A DNA stretch of 64,000 bases from Acanthococcus lagerstroemiae (taxonomy: Eukaryota; Arthropoda; Insecta; Hemiptera; Eriococcidae), in NCBI GenBank assembly GCA_031841125.1, contig CM063110.1, positions 36,471,214 to 36,535,213 of the forward strand, written 5' to 3'. The position numbers and the translations under genes are program-made. Below, piece by piece: positions 45,520 to 56,029 of the stretch (within the stretch, counting starts at the first letter, position 1; each line of letters opens with the position of its first letter). Under the pieces are notes generated by a model. The model was given only the letters and a program-made list of their open reading frames with translations, did not search any database and had not been told where the DNA came from.

Positions 45520-46332
45520 CCTGACCGAGGTCCGCACTCCCAGAGCGCTCGCATGGAAATTCAGGTCCCCTACAGCCAGACGCGCTGCCTCTTCCTCTTC
45601 ACTCACTCATCGCGTGAGACTCATCCGATTGTAGCTCCAGCCCTGGTACTACGGGCGAGCTTCGCTGAACGGTATCCGCCGTCGCAGCAGCAACTTCAGC
45701 TTGTCCTCCTTGCGTCCTCTGTCTTGACCACTCTACCTCCATCTTTCTTCGCATGATGGCCGAAACGAAAGCCGATACCCGCTTCCAACCACTTCGGCTC
45801 CTCAAACAGCTTCGGAACCAGGGTGTCCGGCGCAAGACGGTCGATCACGCCGTCTCCGGGGTCGATCGAGACCACCCCGCGCCTCTCCTCCTCCCAGGCG
45901 TCCCATTCGAAAAGCGTATGCCACGGCGTGTCCTCCTCTCCGCTTGTGCAGTGGGTGCACTCGGCGCTCGCTGCCAAACCCATCTGGTGCAGGTATGAGC
46001 CAAAACAACAAGACCTGGGTCAGATGGAAGTTCAGGCTCTCGTGCTTCCTACCTGTCCACAGATCGAGCTCACCGATCAACTCCCGGGTCCACTCGCCTT
46101 TCGAAGAATGGGCGAGCCTCTCCTTCCATCGCTTCGCCCGGCGTGCCTCCTGCCGCGTCCTCGCCTTCTTCTGTGCCTTGTACAACTGCGCCAACTCGTC
46201 GACCTTCAGCTCGATGGATGGAAGGCGCGCCAGCACGCCTACCGCCTCCGACAACACGGTGCGATACGCGCTAACGCACCTCAACGCGACTCTCCACTGG
46301 ACCTTCTCCAGTTCCACTCTCCGGAACGGGAT
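45520..46332 (-). pseudogene. R1-like LINE, C-terminal domain
   Basis: The frame continues directly from the RT after an in-frame TAG (46333-46335): KVQWRVALRCVSAYRTVLSE, then VGVLARLPSIELKVDEL (the usual 'RVASAYRTVS..A..V..G..P' block after R1 RTs), then a Lys/Arg-rich helix and a TRELIGELDLWTGRKH block. At about 45985 the frame shifts to MGLAASAECTHC...EEDTPWHTLFEWDAWEEERR, the CCHC-type motif of R1-like proteins with the last Cys replaced by Trp. Further shifts near 45750 and 45620. Degenerate but recognisable. Confidence 0.75.
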
Positions 46333-47637
46333 CTAGACGGTGTCCGCGAATACCGGCGTTCCGTACATCAGGACCGACAACACGACATTCGCGTACAGCC
46401 TCCGCTTCTGCTCCCTCGGGCCGCCCAGGTTCGCCATCAGACGCGACAACTGCCCGACGACCCGGTCTGCCTTCTCCGCCGCTCTCCGGAAGTGCTCGTG
46501 GAACGACAGCTTCCCGTCGAACCACAGCCCCAGGTACTTCAGCGCTGGACATGGCGCGATTCTCTCTCCTTTCAGCACGAACGTTGGTTGGTCGTACTTG
46601 CGGCGCGTCGTGAACAGAACTGCTTCCGTCTTCTGCACCGCCAACCACAACCCCGCCGACTCGATCCATCCGGTCAGCAAGTCCAACGCCCGGTTGTCTC
46701 TGGTGGCGACCTCCGCTGATGTCGCGGCTTGGCACACCACCAGCGTGTCATCGGCATAACAGATGAGTTTCACGCCTGGTGGGACCGCCAGCCGCAGCAA
46801 CCCGTTGAAGGCGACGTTCCACAGGATGGGTCCAAGGACCGACCCCTGAGGAACGCCGCACGTCATCTCCCGCGTGACTGGTCCTGTCGCCGACTTCATC
46901 TCGATCCGACGCCCGCAGAAATTGCTCCGGATAATCCGTACGAGGTAGCCCGGCACCCACGCCTCCTCCAACGCTGATACTATACATGAGTACGGTATCG
47001 AGTTGAAGGCGTTGCGAATGTCGAGACTGACCGCCGCACAGAACTCTCCGTCGCGTATCGCCTTCGCCGCCATCGCCTTCAGCCTGAGTGCGGCATTCGC
47101 TGTCGAACGGTCGCTCCTGAAGCCGTACTGGCTGTTCGAAATCGTCCTCCGCCTCTCCAGGTGTGCCTCCAGCCTATCCACGATCGTCCGCTCGAACACC
47201 TTCCCTACGGTGTCGAGCAAGCAGATTGACCGGTACGATGATGGCTGCCCGTCTGGCTTCCCTGGCTTCTTGATGAGGGCAAGCCGCGCCGTCTTCCATC
47301 GGTCCGGAAATGTCCCCTCCTGCAACGCGCGGTTAAACACGTTGGTCAGGAGGGATGGCTCCACCCGATGCACGGACTCCCACACGACGTTCGGGATCAT
47401 GTCAGGCCCTGGTGCCTTGGACTTCTTCGTCCGGATCCGCTCGGTGGCTCTGTCCACTTCGCCGGTGCTCAGTGGACAGAACTCTTCCTTGGCCTCTCCA
47501 GACGATGCCGGTAGTGGTGGGCGCTGCGGGAACAGCTCCGCCACTACCTTCTGCAGCACTCCCGACTCCATACGGCTCGTCACTGACGGCCCCCCGGCTC
47601 TCCGCTTCACGACTTGATACGGCTTGCCGAAGGGAAA
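46333..47637 (-). pseudogene. R1-like LINE reverse transcriptase domain
   Basis: An open frame of about 430 codons (open from 47721, homologous from about 47637). Motifs in order, residues counted from 47721: KAPGPDMIPN (about 102-111), SSYRSICLLDTVGKVFER (161-178), SQYGFRSDRSTANA (197-210), AVSLDIRNAFNS (230-241; first catalytic Asp 234), GVPQGSVLGPILWN (289-302), CYADDTLVV (321-329; YADD catalytic pair), GLWLAVQKTEAVLF (357-370) and KYLGLWFDG (395-403). All RT catalytic residues are present. It ends at a TAG inside the protein, with the same frame continuing beyond. It would reverse-transcribe its own RNA at a nicked target, but lacks endonuclease and 5' end here. High GC and strong opposite-strand open frames are by-products of its base composition. 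Confidence 0.9.
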
Positions 47638-48439
47638 CCTAGTACCGAGTTCAGTGTATAAAAAAACGTCCAGATGATAGCCCATGCACAGGGATTGAGG
47701 TGTTTTTCCAGTTTTTCCCAACCAGCCGACTTGATTGAATGGGTATAATGTAATTTTGGAGTTGAGATACTGAAAAACTCAAAGTTGGGGAGAGTTCTGC
47801 TTTAAAAGGTGATCAGTTCTTAAAGTAAGTGCGTTTTCATCCTGCAGCGAAGTCTCTATTTTATAATGCAATTTCCGACCTTCCCGTATCAACACGAGCG
47901 ACATGTAGAGTAGTCGAGTCATTAGCATAGGCGCAAATGTGGGGACTTGGGATGCTCAGCTCAGAAATCCAATTCCCCCTTCCCCTAAAAAATTATAAAT
48001 TCTTATTTCGGATTCTGATATGAGTTCTTATTTACGCTTCAACCCGTACAACCAGGACTGTCGAGAGAAAATCCAAGCCTGGAGGAAAACCAAGAAAAGT
48101 CTGCCATTTCTCTTGGGCCCTCCTGTCTGCGCGCACACAGAGATCAATATAATAAAAGGTCAGACGATGAAAAATCAAGCCCTCCAAATAAATCCGAGCC
48201 CGGGGGAGCCCTCCTCTGCGATACAACTGTACTTATGAATTATTCTTTCGTGAATGAACAAGATAATCTCGCAGTCCACTGAATCGGAGCTATTTCCTGG
48301 CAGAATGGTCTGCCCAAACCGCCCATTACTGCTAGATTCGTACTGATACTCGTTTGAAAATATAGCTTTCCTTCTCAATCCTTACTTTTATCATGGTCTA
48401 TTCTTGCATCCACAGCCACTCGGTTGTGTTGACTTCTGA
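47638..48439. other. Unassigned DNA
   Basis: No gene recognised. A 72-codon plus-strand frame at 48020-48238 has no motif. 'catagg cgcaaatgtggggac' near 47930 resembles a MITE end, without a partner. Confidence 0.35.
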
Positions 48440-48845
48440 AAAACCTAGACTATCTTCCCAGGCAATCGACTTTCTTGGAAAGCACGCCATTCGGATACTG
48501 AATGAAGACAAAGCTGTTGTAAAGGACCGGCGGTACTATCACGTGAAACAGAATTTCGAATTAATGGAGGTCGCTGGTATACGGAAAGTAAGACGAATAC
48601 GAGATCAGAAGGTAATGGCAACTGTAGAATCGTTTACTAGCATCGTTACTGACATACATGTTGCAATTGGTCATAAGGGTGAATAGAAGAATTTCAAAAA
48701 AGTACAAGATACGTACTCCAATATACCTATGAAGATAGTAAAATGTGTCATAAGCCGTTGTGCTCGATGCGCCGAAAAAGCGACGAAAAAAGTTAATCGC
48801 GGAGTTGTAGTGCGTCCAATTACCGCTTCATGTTTGAGACTGTGT
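48440..48845 (+). pseudogene. Integrase-like fragment (KRBA2/Ginger type)
   Basis: The plus-strand frame reads YYHVKQNFELMEVAGIRKV, VTDIHVAIGHKGE, then an in-frame TAG (48685-48687), then VQDTYSNIPMKIVKCVISRC, ARCAEKA and RGVVVRPI. The H...H (IHVAIGH) and C..C (CARC) pairs form the HHCC zinc finger that precedes a DDE integrase core in KRBA2-like/Ginger-type transposon proteins, where 'H.A.GH.G', 'Y.NI' and 'KG(V/L)VV.PI' also occur. About 130 codons are visible. The catalytic core does not follow. Family named from memory of these motifs; moderate confidence. Confidence 0.55.
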
Positions 48846-49471
48846 TATATAATAATGACTATTTTTCAATAAAAACGGAACGTCTCGGCTTCCCTCCCTA
48901 ATTTTTGTTTTTCTACGTATTTTAGGCAATTCGCAATTTCAGAATACCTCCTTTTTCACTGAAATGCCTATTACACGTAATGGGCAAGAGACACTTGCAA
49001 AATTCGTGAAATCTTGCTTCTTTCACGTACTCGGCAAAGGGGTTGCCGATTTCACGAATTTGGTAAATTTACTGCCGATTACGCGTAATCGACAATTACG
49101 CGATTTAGGTGTCTTTTTCAGAATTGTTTCAAAAGAAGTAGTGGTCAGTAATTTGAAAACACAACAAAAACTGTAAATGTTCTTTGTTATCTATTCAAGC
49201 TTGAGATAATGCCTGGTTGCCAATGTCTAAATTCAGGTTACTATACATTTTTTGTTTAAATTTTAGATTTTTCTAACGTGCGTTACGCATTGAGAATAAA
49301 TATTATATAGGTGTGTGAATTTTTGTTCACTCACTCAGGAAGTACTTTCGAAGTGAATATTTTTAACCATTCTTCCTGAAAACTTTCTGTTCCGCGGAGT
49401 TATTTTGTTCTTTTAAAGTGCCTCAAAAATGGATAAAAGCTTGGAATTTAGGAACTCTAAATTATTTTATT
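48846..49471. other. Unassigned DNA with a 16 bp palindrome
   Basis: CGATTACGCGTAATCG at 49076-49091 is a perfect palindrome, and related words (attacacgtaat, aattacgcg) recur at 48970-49110, so this may be part of an unrecognised repeat. No coding motif. Confidence 0.4.
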
Positions 49472-50075
49472 TTATTTACAACTTTGGGTCAGTGAGCCAC
49501 CGCCAGCTACTCCGCCCATTTTAGGGCATACATTTCCGTTGTCTCTCTCTCTCCATACGTCTCGGCCTCTTGCTAATTGTACCCATCTTCCCTTCAGACT
49601 TTTGAAATCGTTCCTCCAGTGTAATATTGGTCTCCCTCTTGCGCGTTTATGGCCATACGGGGTCCAAAATATCGCAATATTGGGCCACTTTAAATTATTT
49701 CCTCTTATCAGATGACCCGCGCACTTCCATTTCAGTTTCCTAATGGTGTATCCAATATCGGTAACATTGATTTGGTTTCTTATGTCCTCAAGTTTAATTT
49801 TGTCTTTTATTTTAATTTTCAAAATGCTCCGGAACATAGAATTTTGCACAGTTTTCAGTTTCTTTAGCTGTTTTTTGGTTATTGGCCATGTTTGAGCTCC
49901 GTATGTTGTCACTGGGAGCACGCAACTACCTAGGATCTTAGCCTTCGTTTTGATTTTCATTATACTTTTGAAAATGTGTTTCAAGGCCCAGAAAGCTTTC
50001 CAAGAGTTGGTTTTGCGAACTTCAATTTCTTTCCCTATTCGATTTATGTAAATAAATTTATCACGGTGTAGTGAA
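49472..50075 (-). pseudogene. LINE C-terminal fragment, RTE-like
   Basis: An unusually clean minus-strand frame of about 195 codons reads DKFIYINRIGKEIEVRK, then SWKAFWALKHIFKS, VLPVTTYGAQTWPITKKQLK, VQNSMFRSILKIKIKDK, DIGYTIRKLKWKCAGHLIRG and KRARGRPILHWRNDF, ending KMGGVAGGGSLTQSCK. This is the thumb and C terminus of an RTE-like LINE protein (YG.QTW...L..L...Q..M.R..L.I..KD then W.GH..R......RGRP...W.DD). It ends at 49472 with a stop in a natural position. Everything upstream of 50075 is missing. Confidence 0.8.
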
Positions 50076-50730
50076 TGTTCTATTCAAGGTAGTTTTTTCT
50101 GGCGAACCCTTATCTGAAAAAAAGTTTCTGTATTTTTCCCGTTATTCTGTAGCTATGTGATGCAGCACAAACCATAAGTCGGAAAATAAAATTTTTCAGG
50201 AGAAAAAAATGAAAAAGTTCCGTCCTAAGGGACCATATAAAAGTAAATCCTCAAGTTCGTTTTGCGTGGCAGAAAAATGGCTTATTTCGAACTGGACGAT
50301 GTAAAAATGTGGGTTATTACTTTCTTTCGATAAAGTACAGAAAAAACAATTTTGTCATGGAATAGAGTCTCCTGTACTTCATCACATATTCCAATTTGAA
50401 TAGAATTAACCAATAAATTGACCACCTAGATTTCCGTTGATTATATATAGAAATATACAGGTGGATAATTAGCACAAGTGGTTCAAAACTCTGTTTTCTG
50501 CTTGTCTCTTCATTTGAAATCATCTCGACAACAAAAAAAATCGAAACATTTTGGAGGAAGGGCTATGTAATTCTTTAACATTTTGAATTGCACTTCTTCG
50601 ATTCCATCCTGGAGCTTCTCTTCTCCATTGGACTCAATTATAGATGACAGAAGGAAAAGAACTGCAATGACCGTAATTTAGCTAGCAAGTATCCTGAAAT
50701 ATTGCATTATAAAAAAAGTATCAGTACCTA
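50076..50730. other. Unassigned AT-rich DNA
   Basis: No feature recognised. Confidence 0.4.
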
Positions 50731-50747
50731 TTAACTAGAGAATATGT

Positions 50748-50862
50748 CGTCCCTCCGGTCACTGACGCGATGCTCGAAGGGTAGTTCCTGTGGCCGGGGG
50801 TGCGGTGTCATAGGGGCCACTTTGGCTTGCGTGCATCGCCATACGTCCCACCACACACAGAC
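50748..50862 (+). mobile_element. 115 bp short retroposon with 17 bp TSD
   Basis: Flanked by TTAACTAGAGAATATGT (50731-50747) and TTAACTAGAGACTATGT (50863-50879), 16 of 17 identical. Content: 'gatgctcgaagggtagttcc' core, 'ggggtgcggtgtcataggggcc' and a 3' end 'catcgccatacgtcccacca', the same module as at 31556-31663 and starting at nearly the same base. Confidence 0.85.
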
Positions 50863-50879
50863 TTAACTAGAGACTATGT

Positions 50880-51709
50880 AGTTATTGAACAAAACGTGTT
50901 CTGGTGTTATCTCATCATCTGTGACCAAATGTTGAGACTAAATGTTACTATGTAGGCTCAGGTAATACCGTGCAGTAAGCTGTTAATATTTGTAAACCTA
51001 TGGTTATTGGTTACAATCATGGGTCAATCACAGTTAAGTAGAAGTGAGGTCAAAAGAACTAACCAGTAACCACAATCAACTTTCTGTTGTCAGGGTTAAA
51101 TGTGATTCACTGTCAAAATTTATAGTGGTGTTCATTGAATTATTGTTTTGTTTTGATTTTTATAATTTCCACTTGCTTTTGAAATTAGTTTTCCTGTACT
51201 TTTTCTTTATTGTGTTCATGGTTACTGGAGTGTTTTCAACCACATCCAGTGACTAATAAGAACGCTGGAACTAACAGACCACCATCACTTATCAGTGATT
51301 GGCTCATATGATTACAACCGATGTAGGCATAATTAGCACGAGGATGAGAGTTCCGGCACACCCATCTATTTTATCCAAAAGTAAAAAGAGAAAGAAAAGA
51401 AAAAAAGAAAAGAAAAAACCTGAAACAGAAGGGTTGGTTTTTCAGTTCTTCGCAAAAAGCTAAGGAGTGTGGATGTACGAAGAAACTGGTAAAAAATCAA
51501 TGCATTACAAAATTCCAACAGAAAAGCCCCTTGGCTATTTCTCTTTAGGTGTGTTCAAATAGACCCCAGTAAGAATACAGATATTATCAACTTATCATAC
51601 GATTGAGGAAGCTTAGGAAGGTTGAGACGCTTTTTTCTTTTATTCCCTTAATTTAGAAGAGCACCGATAAGCTCAGGAAGCAAAAGTGGTCCTCAGGTCA
51701 GTATAGTGT
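50880..51709. other. Unassigned AT-rich DNA
   Basis: No gene motif. An A/G-rich tract ('aaaaagagaaagaaaagaaa') lies at about 51382-51418. Confidence 0.4.
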
Positions 51710-51821
51710 CAGAAAAAAAATCAGGTACCGTACCCGTTGCCGGATGTTGGCTATCGCGGTTTCTGACGCGCGACTTTCCTGAGCTGGGTTATTCGGGGTA
51801 GTTTGCCGTTGCTTTCCCCAC
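51710..51821. mobile_element. 112 bp insertion with 11 bp TSD
   Basis: CAGTATAGTGT occurs at 51699-51709 and 51822-51832, exactly bracketing a GC-richer insert containing 'gttgccggatgttggctatc', 'ctgacgcgcgactttcctga' and 'ggggtagtttgccgttgctt'. It has an A-run at its left end. Probably another short retroposon, unrelated to the module at 50748; family unknown. Confidence 0.6.
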
Positions 51822-51837
51822 CAGTATAGTGTGAAAT

Positions 51838-51870
51838 ATATTAAAAAATAAACTAAAAAAAAAAAAAAAA
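51838..51870. repeat. A-rich tract
   Basis: 'attaaaaaataaac' followed by a run of about 17 A. Confidence 0.8.
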
Positions 51871-51912
51871 AGATAGAAATACGTGATTGAGGTCATTTGA
51901 TAGGTATGAGTT

Positions 51913-52140
51913 AAAAATAAATTTCAATCAAATAAATTTATTCCTTTAATAAAAATTATTTTATGAATTTTTTTTTCTAATATTATTATTTCTATCAGAT
52001 ATTTAGGAACAAAAATTATAGAATTTCCTTTTAATTTAATTGATTTAATTATAATTATTGTATTCTTTTTAACAATTAAAACTATTTTCGACATAAAACC
52101 TAATTTTAAACTTATTGGCCAAAATGTTACAGGCCATCAA
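51913..52140 (+). pseudogene. Candidate nuclear mitochondrial insertion (cox2-like)
   Basis: With TGA read as Trp (mitochondrial code) one plus-strand frame stays open from 51913 to 52140. It ends with an IEF...LI segment followed by IFDIKPNFKLIGQ, preceded by ISIRYLG.KIIEF. This follows the spacing of insect cytochrome oxidase subunit II ('N.RYL....IE..W...P', about 45 residues, then '..NP...LK.IGHQ'). The IGH of the real protein reads IGQ here and the copper-site part is absent. Composition is much more AT-rich than the flanks. AT-rich DNA can mimic such proteins, so this is only a candidate. Confidence 0.4.
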
Positions 52141-52834
52141 AAAATCTTGTCTCATACCACCCCAACCAATAAATGTGAGGAAACATGAGATACATCATGG
52201 GGAAAGTTGACAAGTTTAAAAAAAAAAAAAAATAAGAAAATCACTTTTATGGAAGAAAATGAAGATTCTAATTTTTACCGTGTATCCGAATTTATTACAT
52301 CAAGAAATTTGAAAGCGCTCTTTAATCTCTTTGTTTTGCTACTTAATTCTACTTTCACGTGTTTCTTAAGACAATCCTTTGTGCATGGTTAAGACAAGTT
52401 TGGGGCGTCAACGATATTTTTATCCTTTGACGCAATACTATACGTACAATCTACACAATTAAATAACTTTAAAAAGTACTGGCCTCATACTTTAACTAAA
52501 TTAATTTCAGTAAATTGCAAAGGTTTTCAATAATTTTTTATCTCAAGCCTTCTAACTGGGTATTTTTTTGGAAAATGTAGATAAAATGTTAAAGAGTGAC
52601 TCTAGAGCTTTGAAACTTGGGACATGTTTTCTTAATAGATTGGACGTGACGTCACTTCTGAAACGATCGATTAATTATAGCGGGATAACCAAATGACTGA
52701 TAAGTGTGCCGAAAGATGCTACATAACCAAAAAACTCCCCTCTACTGCATGGGGTAATTGTCGAAGTCATTAGCAGTGTTGCCACCCTGTAAGGCAAATT
52801 GTCTCAGTTACTCTGGAACAGCCTATGTAGTCAC
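52141..52834. other. Unassigned AT-rich DNA
   Basis: No feature recognised; a run of about 14 A lies at 52218-52232. Confidence 0.4.
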
Positions 52835-52971
52835 GGGTATAATGGACCGCCATTTTGATTCCCAACTAGCCCGAACATCCTCGATCATTCGTTCGCGAAC
52901 GGGTACAAGCGCGTTTGAGAATGCTCGGACAAACTTGGGAATCAAAATGGTGGTCCAGAACTATAGTACCC
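52835..52971. mobile_element. Fold-back MITE, 137 bp
   Basis: Nearly the whole element is two inverted arms: ggaccgccattttgattccc at 52843 pairs with its inverse ending near 52954 (one mismatch over those 20 bases), and GGGTA at 52835 with TACCC at 52967-52971. The centre contains 'cgttcgcgaacg', itself palindromic. No coding capacity; target duplication not clear. Confidence 0.7.
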
Positions 52972-55021
52972 TAATGTTTATGGTGTGAATATAAAATACC
53001 ACACGTTGCTAGATGCGCGTTTTCATTCTCTATAAAATTGGTTTGTCTCAATCCACCGGCGTGTCTCAACCCTCCTAACCTTCCCCTACTACTTTAAACA
53101 TACGTATAATGTATTACATGTTGCTTGAAACTTAGGCTTATTGGTTATGTTTCCGTTAAACATTTTCAGTATTGATAAAAATGTTGATACAGAGAATTTT
53201 TAATGAGGAGTGAAGGAAGTAAGATACGAGAGAAAGATCCAAACCTTTCAACATTCCAAACATAAAATTTCAGTCATAGTGGGTAAATTTTGAGGTTGTA
53301 AAAGCGCGAGAACTTTTTGGCGGAAACAGACTCCTGTCCATCAAATGCTCGTAGACATTCTTGGCAGAATTCTACAGTCCTCGCGCTTTTGTGCTTTTGT
53401 CGTCTGGTTGCTTAAATTTGCCGAGTGGCGACATTTAGAACCTGATAAGAGTGGTGTGACCCTTTTTCGTACCCCCAGTGTGTTTGTGTACTGTCCTGTA
53501 ATAAAAGGTTCCATTTTAGATTTGCGGATGCTGGCACGTATAGTCTTTGTTACGTGATTTCTAGTTCGAGTTATTACCGCACTATGTACAGAGGGTGTGC
53601 ATTTGTCGACTTTTGAATAAACGGGTAAAAAAAAAGTGTAATAAAATCTCCGTAACAAGAATATTGCAATTGAAAAGAAGCTCACGTTGGCGTCCCTGTC
53701 GTAGAATTTCATTCGGCATTTGCTGTACAGTCATTTGAAATGTCTCGTCTTATTGGGGTTTGCTTTCCCGTGACAAACATTGGGTACAAAATTACTACGC
53801 GTTATCACGTTTTTCATTACGGAAACACAACCAACATTATTTACATCGCTATGTCGAATAATTTCATCGGAGTCTTTGCTAATTTGACATTTGTCGACAA
53901 GTAACGTTCGGGGGGGGGGGGGAGGATAAAAAAGAAACCGTAAACTCGTAGAGAAGACAATGAGTGTTATTCAACTGCATCTACCTACTTGCACTTAGGT
54001 CGAGTTTTGTTTTAAAAATCGAATTTTTTATTGGTTTGGTTTCGTTCTTTCTTTAAGCATTAACATTTTCAGGCGAAATAGATTTTTATTTTTAGTTTCA
54101 GTCCTCGTATAAATACTCCTATTTGAATTTTATTTCTTATACCTCACTTAAATAATTATGTATTCGCGATAGATAATTCAATTTTGTGCGTAAATAATCG
54201 ATAACAGCGTTTTAAAAGCTAGGTTCCGTTTGTGCAAAAGTTTCCTGCTTCAGCCATTTCCATTCCCTTTTCCTGGGCTATTCTATGGTAATGATTGTGA
54301 ATGAGAAATTTGTTCATTTTTCTTGTCCACTTTATTTTTTGACCTATCTACTAGCTCGTCACGCGAAAGAGGAAAATTCCGCAGAAAACGCTGTACGCAA
54401 AAAAACGTTCCGCAGAAAAACGTTACCATCGTGATGTATCTATAGTTGCGTATTTCTATTTGCGCAGAGTCATTCGTTCCATCACGTTTCGACCGACCGA
54501 CACGGAGAGTGCCCAGCGAATTCGGCAATAGACGACTGGAGAAGGCATTGAAATTTGAGAACGTGGTCGCCTCGCCTGGACAAAATATTCATGTAACAGT
54601 GTCCTTCCGGGCTACTCTTCCTTTTTCGTCATTTTCTATATAGTATCTCTTTTGAATCTATTGCTGAGTTAGATAATGAATGGCGGAGATGGATTTTCAT
54701 TTCTTCTCGTTTTCTGCCTCTGAGCGTCATCAATATCATTTTCGTTTACCTCTACACCAGATATTTGCCTTATTTCTACCGTCAGTTATATAGGGTTTTC
54801 TCCTTCCTGCATTGTGATATTGTGGACCACAACAGTATTCCTGCGGGTGTAGGTGGAAACTCTTCAATTTTTTCTTCGAAGGCATCTTCTTTCTCTTTTA
54901 GACGTTTATTTTCCTCCTTTAGTTGTGGAATACAGTCCAATTTCGTTAACATCTCCAAAAGTTTTTTCATATTGTCTACTGTAGCAATATCTTCATCATT
55001 TAAATTTCCAACCTTTACCCA
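52972..55021. other. Unassigned DNA
   Basis: Frames of 60-123 codons (for example minus 53341-53712) show no motif I recognise. A run of G lies at 53911-53922. Confidence 0.4.
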
Positions 55022-55315
55022 GAGGCGAAAGTTGATTTTCAGTTAGGGGGAGGGGGTGAGAAGGAAAATTTGGCGACAAATATTTCTTTTAAACTAAAAA
55101 TTCACCGACAAAATTTTTTACAAATTTAAAAATTTGCCGATTTTTTAATTAAAATATTTTTTTATTGAAAATAAATAAATAAATAAACAAACAAACAAAT
55201 AAACAAACGTTTTTAGAAAATGAATAATTCAAATGAACTATTTCAAAATTTGCCGACTGTCAAATTATTAGGGGTGTTTAACCTCCCCTCCCTTCCCCAT
55301 AGTTTCGTCCCTACA
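55022..55315. repeat. Dispersed repeat, copy 1 (MITE-like)
   Basis: Shares with 56030-56285, in the same orientation, 'aaaatttg.cgacaaatat', 'aaactaaaaattcac.ga', 'aaaatttgc.gattttttaa', 'aatgaac..tttca', 'caaattatt.aggg.gtgtt' and the end 'catagtttcgtccct'. The terminal 'tagggacgaaac' (minus) and 'agaggcgaaag' (left) are weakly inverted. No target duplication found. Confidence 0.7.
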
Positions 55316-55502
55316 AGTGCAGATTGGAACCTGATCTCCTAAACACTCACATTTGCGCATATGAGCATACCTTAGTCCGGGAGGGTAAGCTGGAAGGATA
55401 TTTGGAATACACAGCTTCCTTTACACCTTAAGGTGGTCGTTATTTACTCTTGCTGTTTTTTTTCCCCGCAATTTCCTGTGATCCGTTTCCTAAATTGGTT
55501 CC

Positions 55503-55534
55503 AATAAATAAATAAATAAATAAATAAATAAATT
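55503..55534. repeat. (AAAT)n microsatellite
   Basis: About eight uninterrupted AAAT units followed by eroded AATT units. A second AAAT/AAAC tract is at 55169-55208 within the neighbouring repeat. Confidence 0.9.
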
Positions 55535-55544
55535 AATTAATTAA

Positions 55545-56029
55545 AAAAACAAAAAAAACTACAAAGTTTCAAGCCGATTGGATTAGGGGAATCCGTGCCA
55601 CAAGCTTCCTGTCGTTCGTATGGGAAAAACGATTATGGAGTTTTGACTCTTGTTCCGGACTAAATTTCCCTCCTACATTCACCAGGGCCAAAGCCTGTAA
55701 ATTTAAACAATAAAACCTTTGCTATCGAATTCAGCTTGCGACATTGAAAAATAAGTTTTTAGCTTTCAACTTTTATATTTTAATGAAATGTTCAAATTTC
55801 TCAAATTCCAGTCTGTAGGTGAAACAGAGAATCTAGTAAAAACAGAATAGTTATTGAAATTCCATATTCAACTTTTGCTACGGACTTTCAGATTTTCGAA
55901 ATGTCTTCCACATTTCAGCATTATTTCAACAGCTCAGATAAGGTTCGATACTCAGCTTGAAGCCTTCGGCTTTTGACTGACTAGTCTCTGACAGGAGTCT
56001 AGGGTACTCAATCTTCAAAACCGAAATTT
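55545..56029. other. Unassigned AT-rich DNA between the two repeat copies
   Basis: No feature recognised. Confidence 0.4.

Larger units (their letters stand above)
45332..47637 (-). mobile_element. R1-like LINE, 5' truncated, GC-rich
   Basis: A single insertion carries the RT (46333-47637), a C-terminal domain (45520-46332) and a 3' section (45332-45519). It is far more GC-rich than its flanks. The 5' edge is at about 47637, where the conserved FGKPYQVV block, which in R1-clade proteins lies just before the RT, begins; everything upstream (gag ORF, endonuclease) is missing. The flanks are not 28S rRNA sequence. The last 110 bp (45332-45441) is the module shared with 31556-31663 and 50748-50862. 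Confidence 0.85.

Noticed and set aside
46340..47642. Long plus-strand open frames (up to about 200-300 codons) at 45.8-47.6 kb
   Set aside because: They lie opposite the GC-rich LINE reverse transcriptase and have no motifs; GC-rich coding DNA leaves the opposite strand open.
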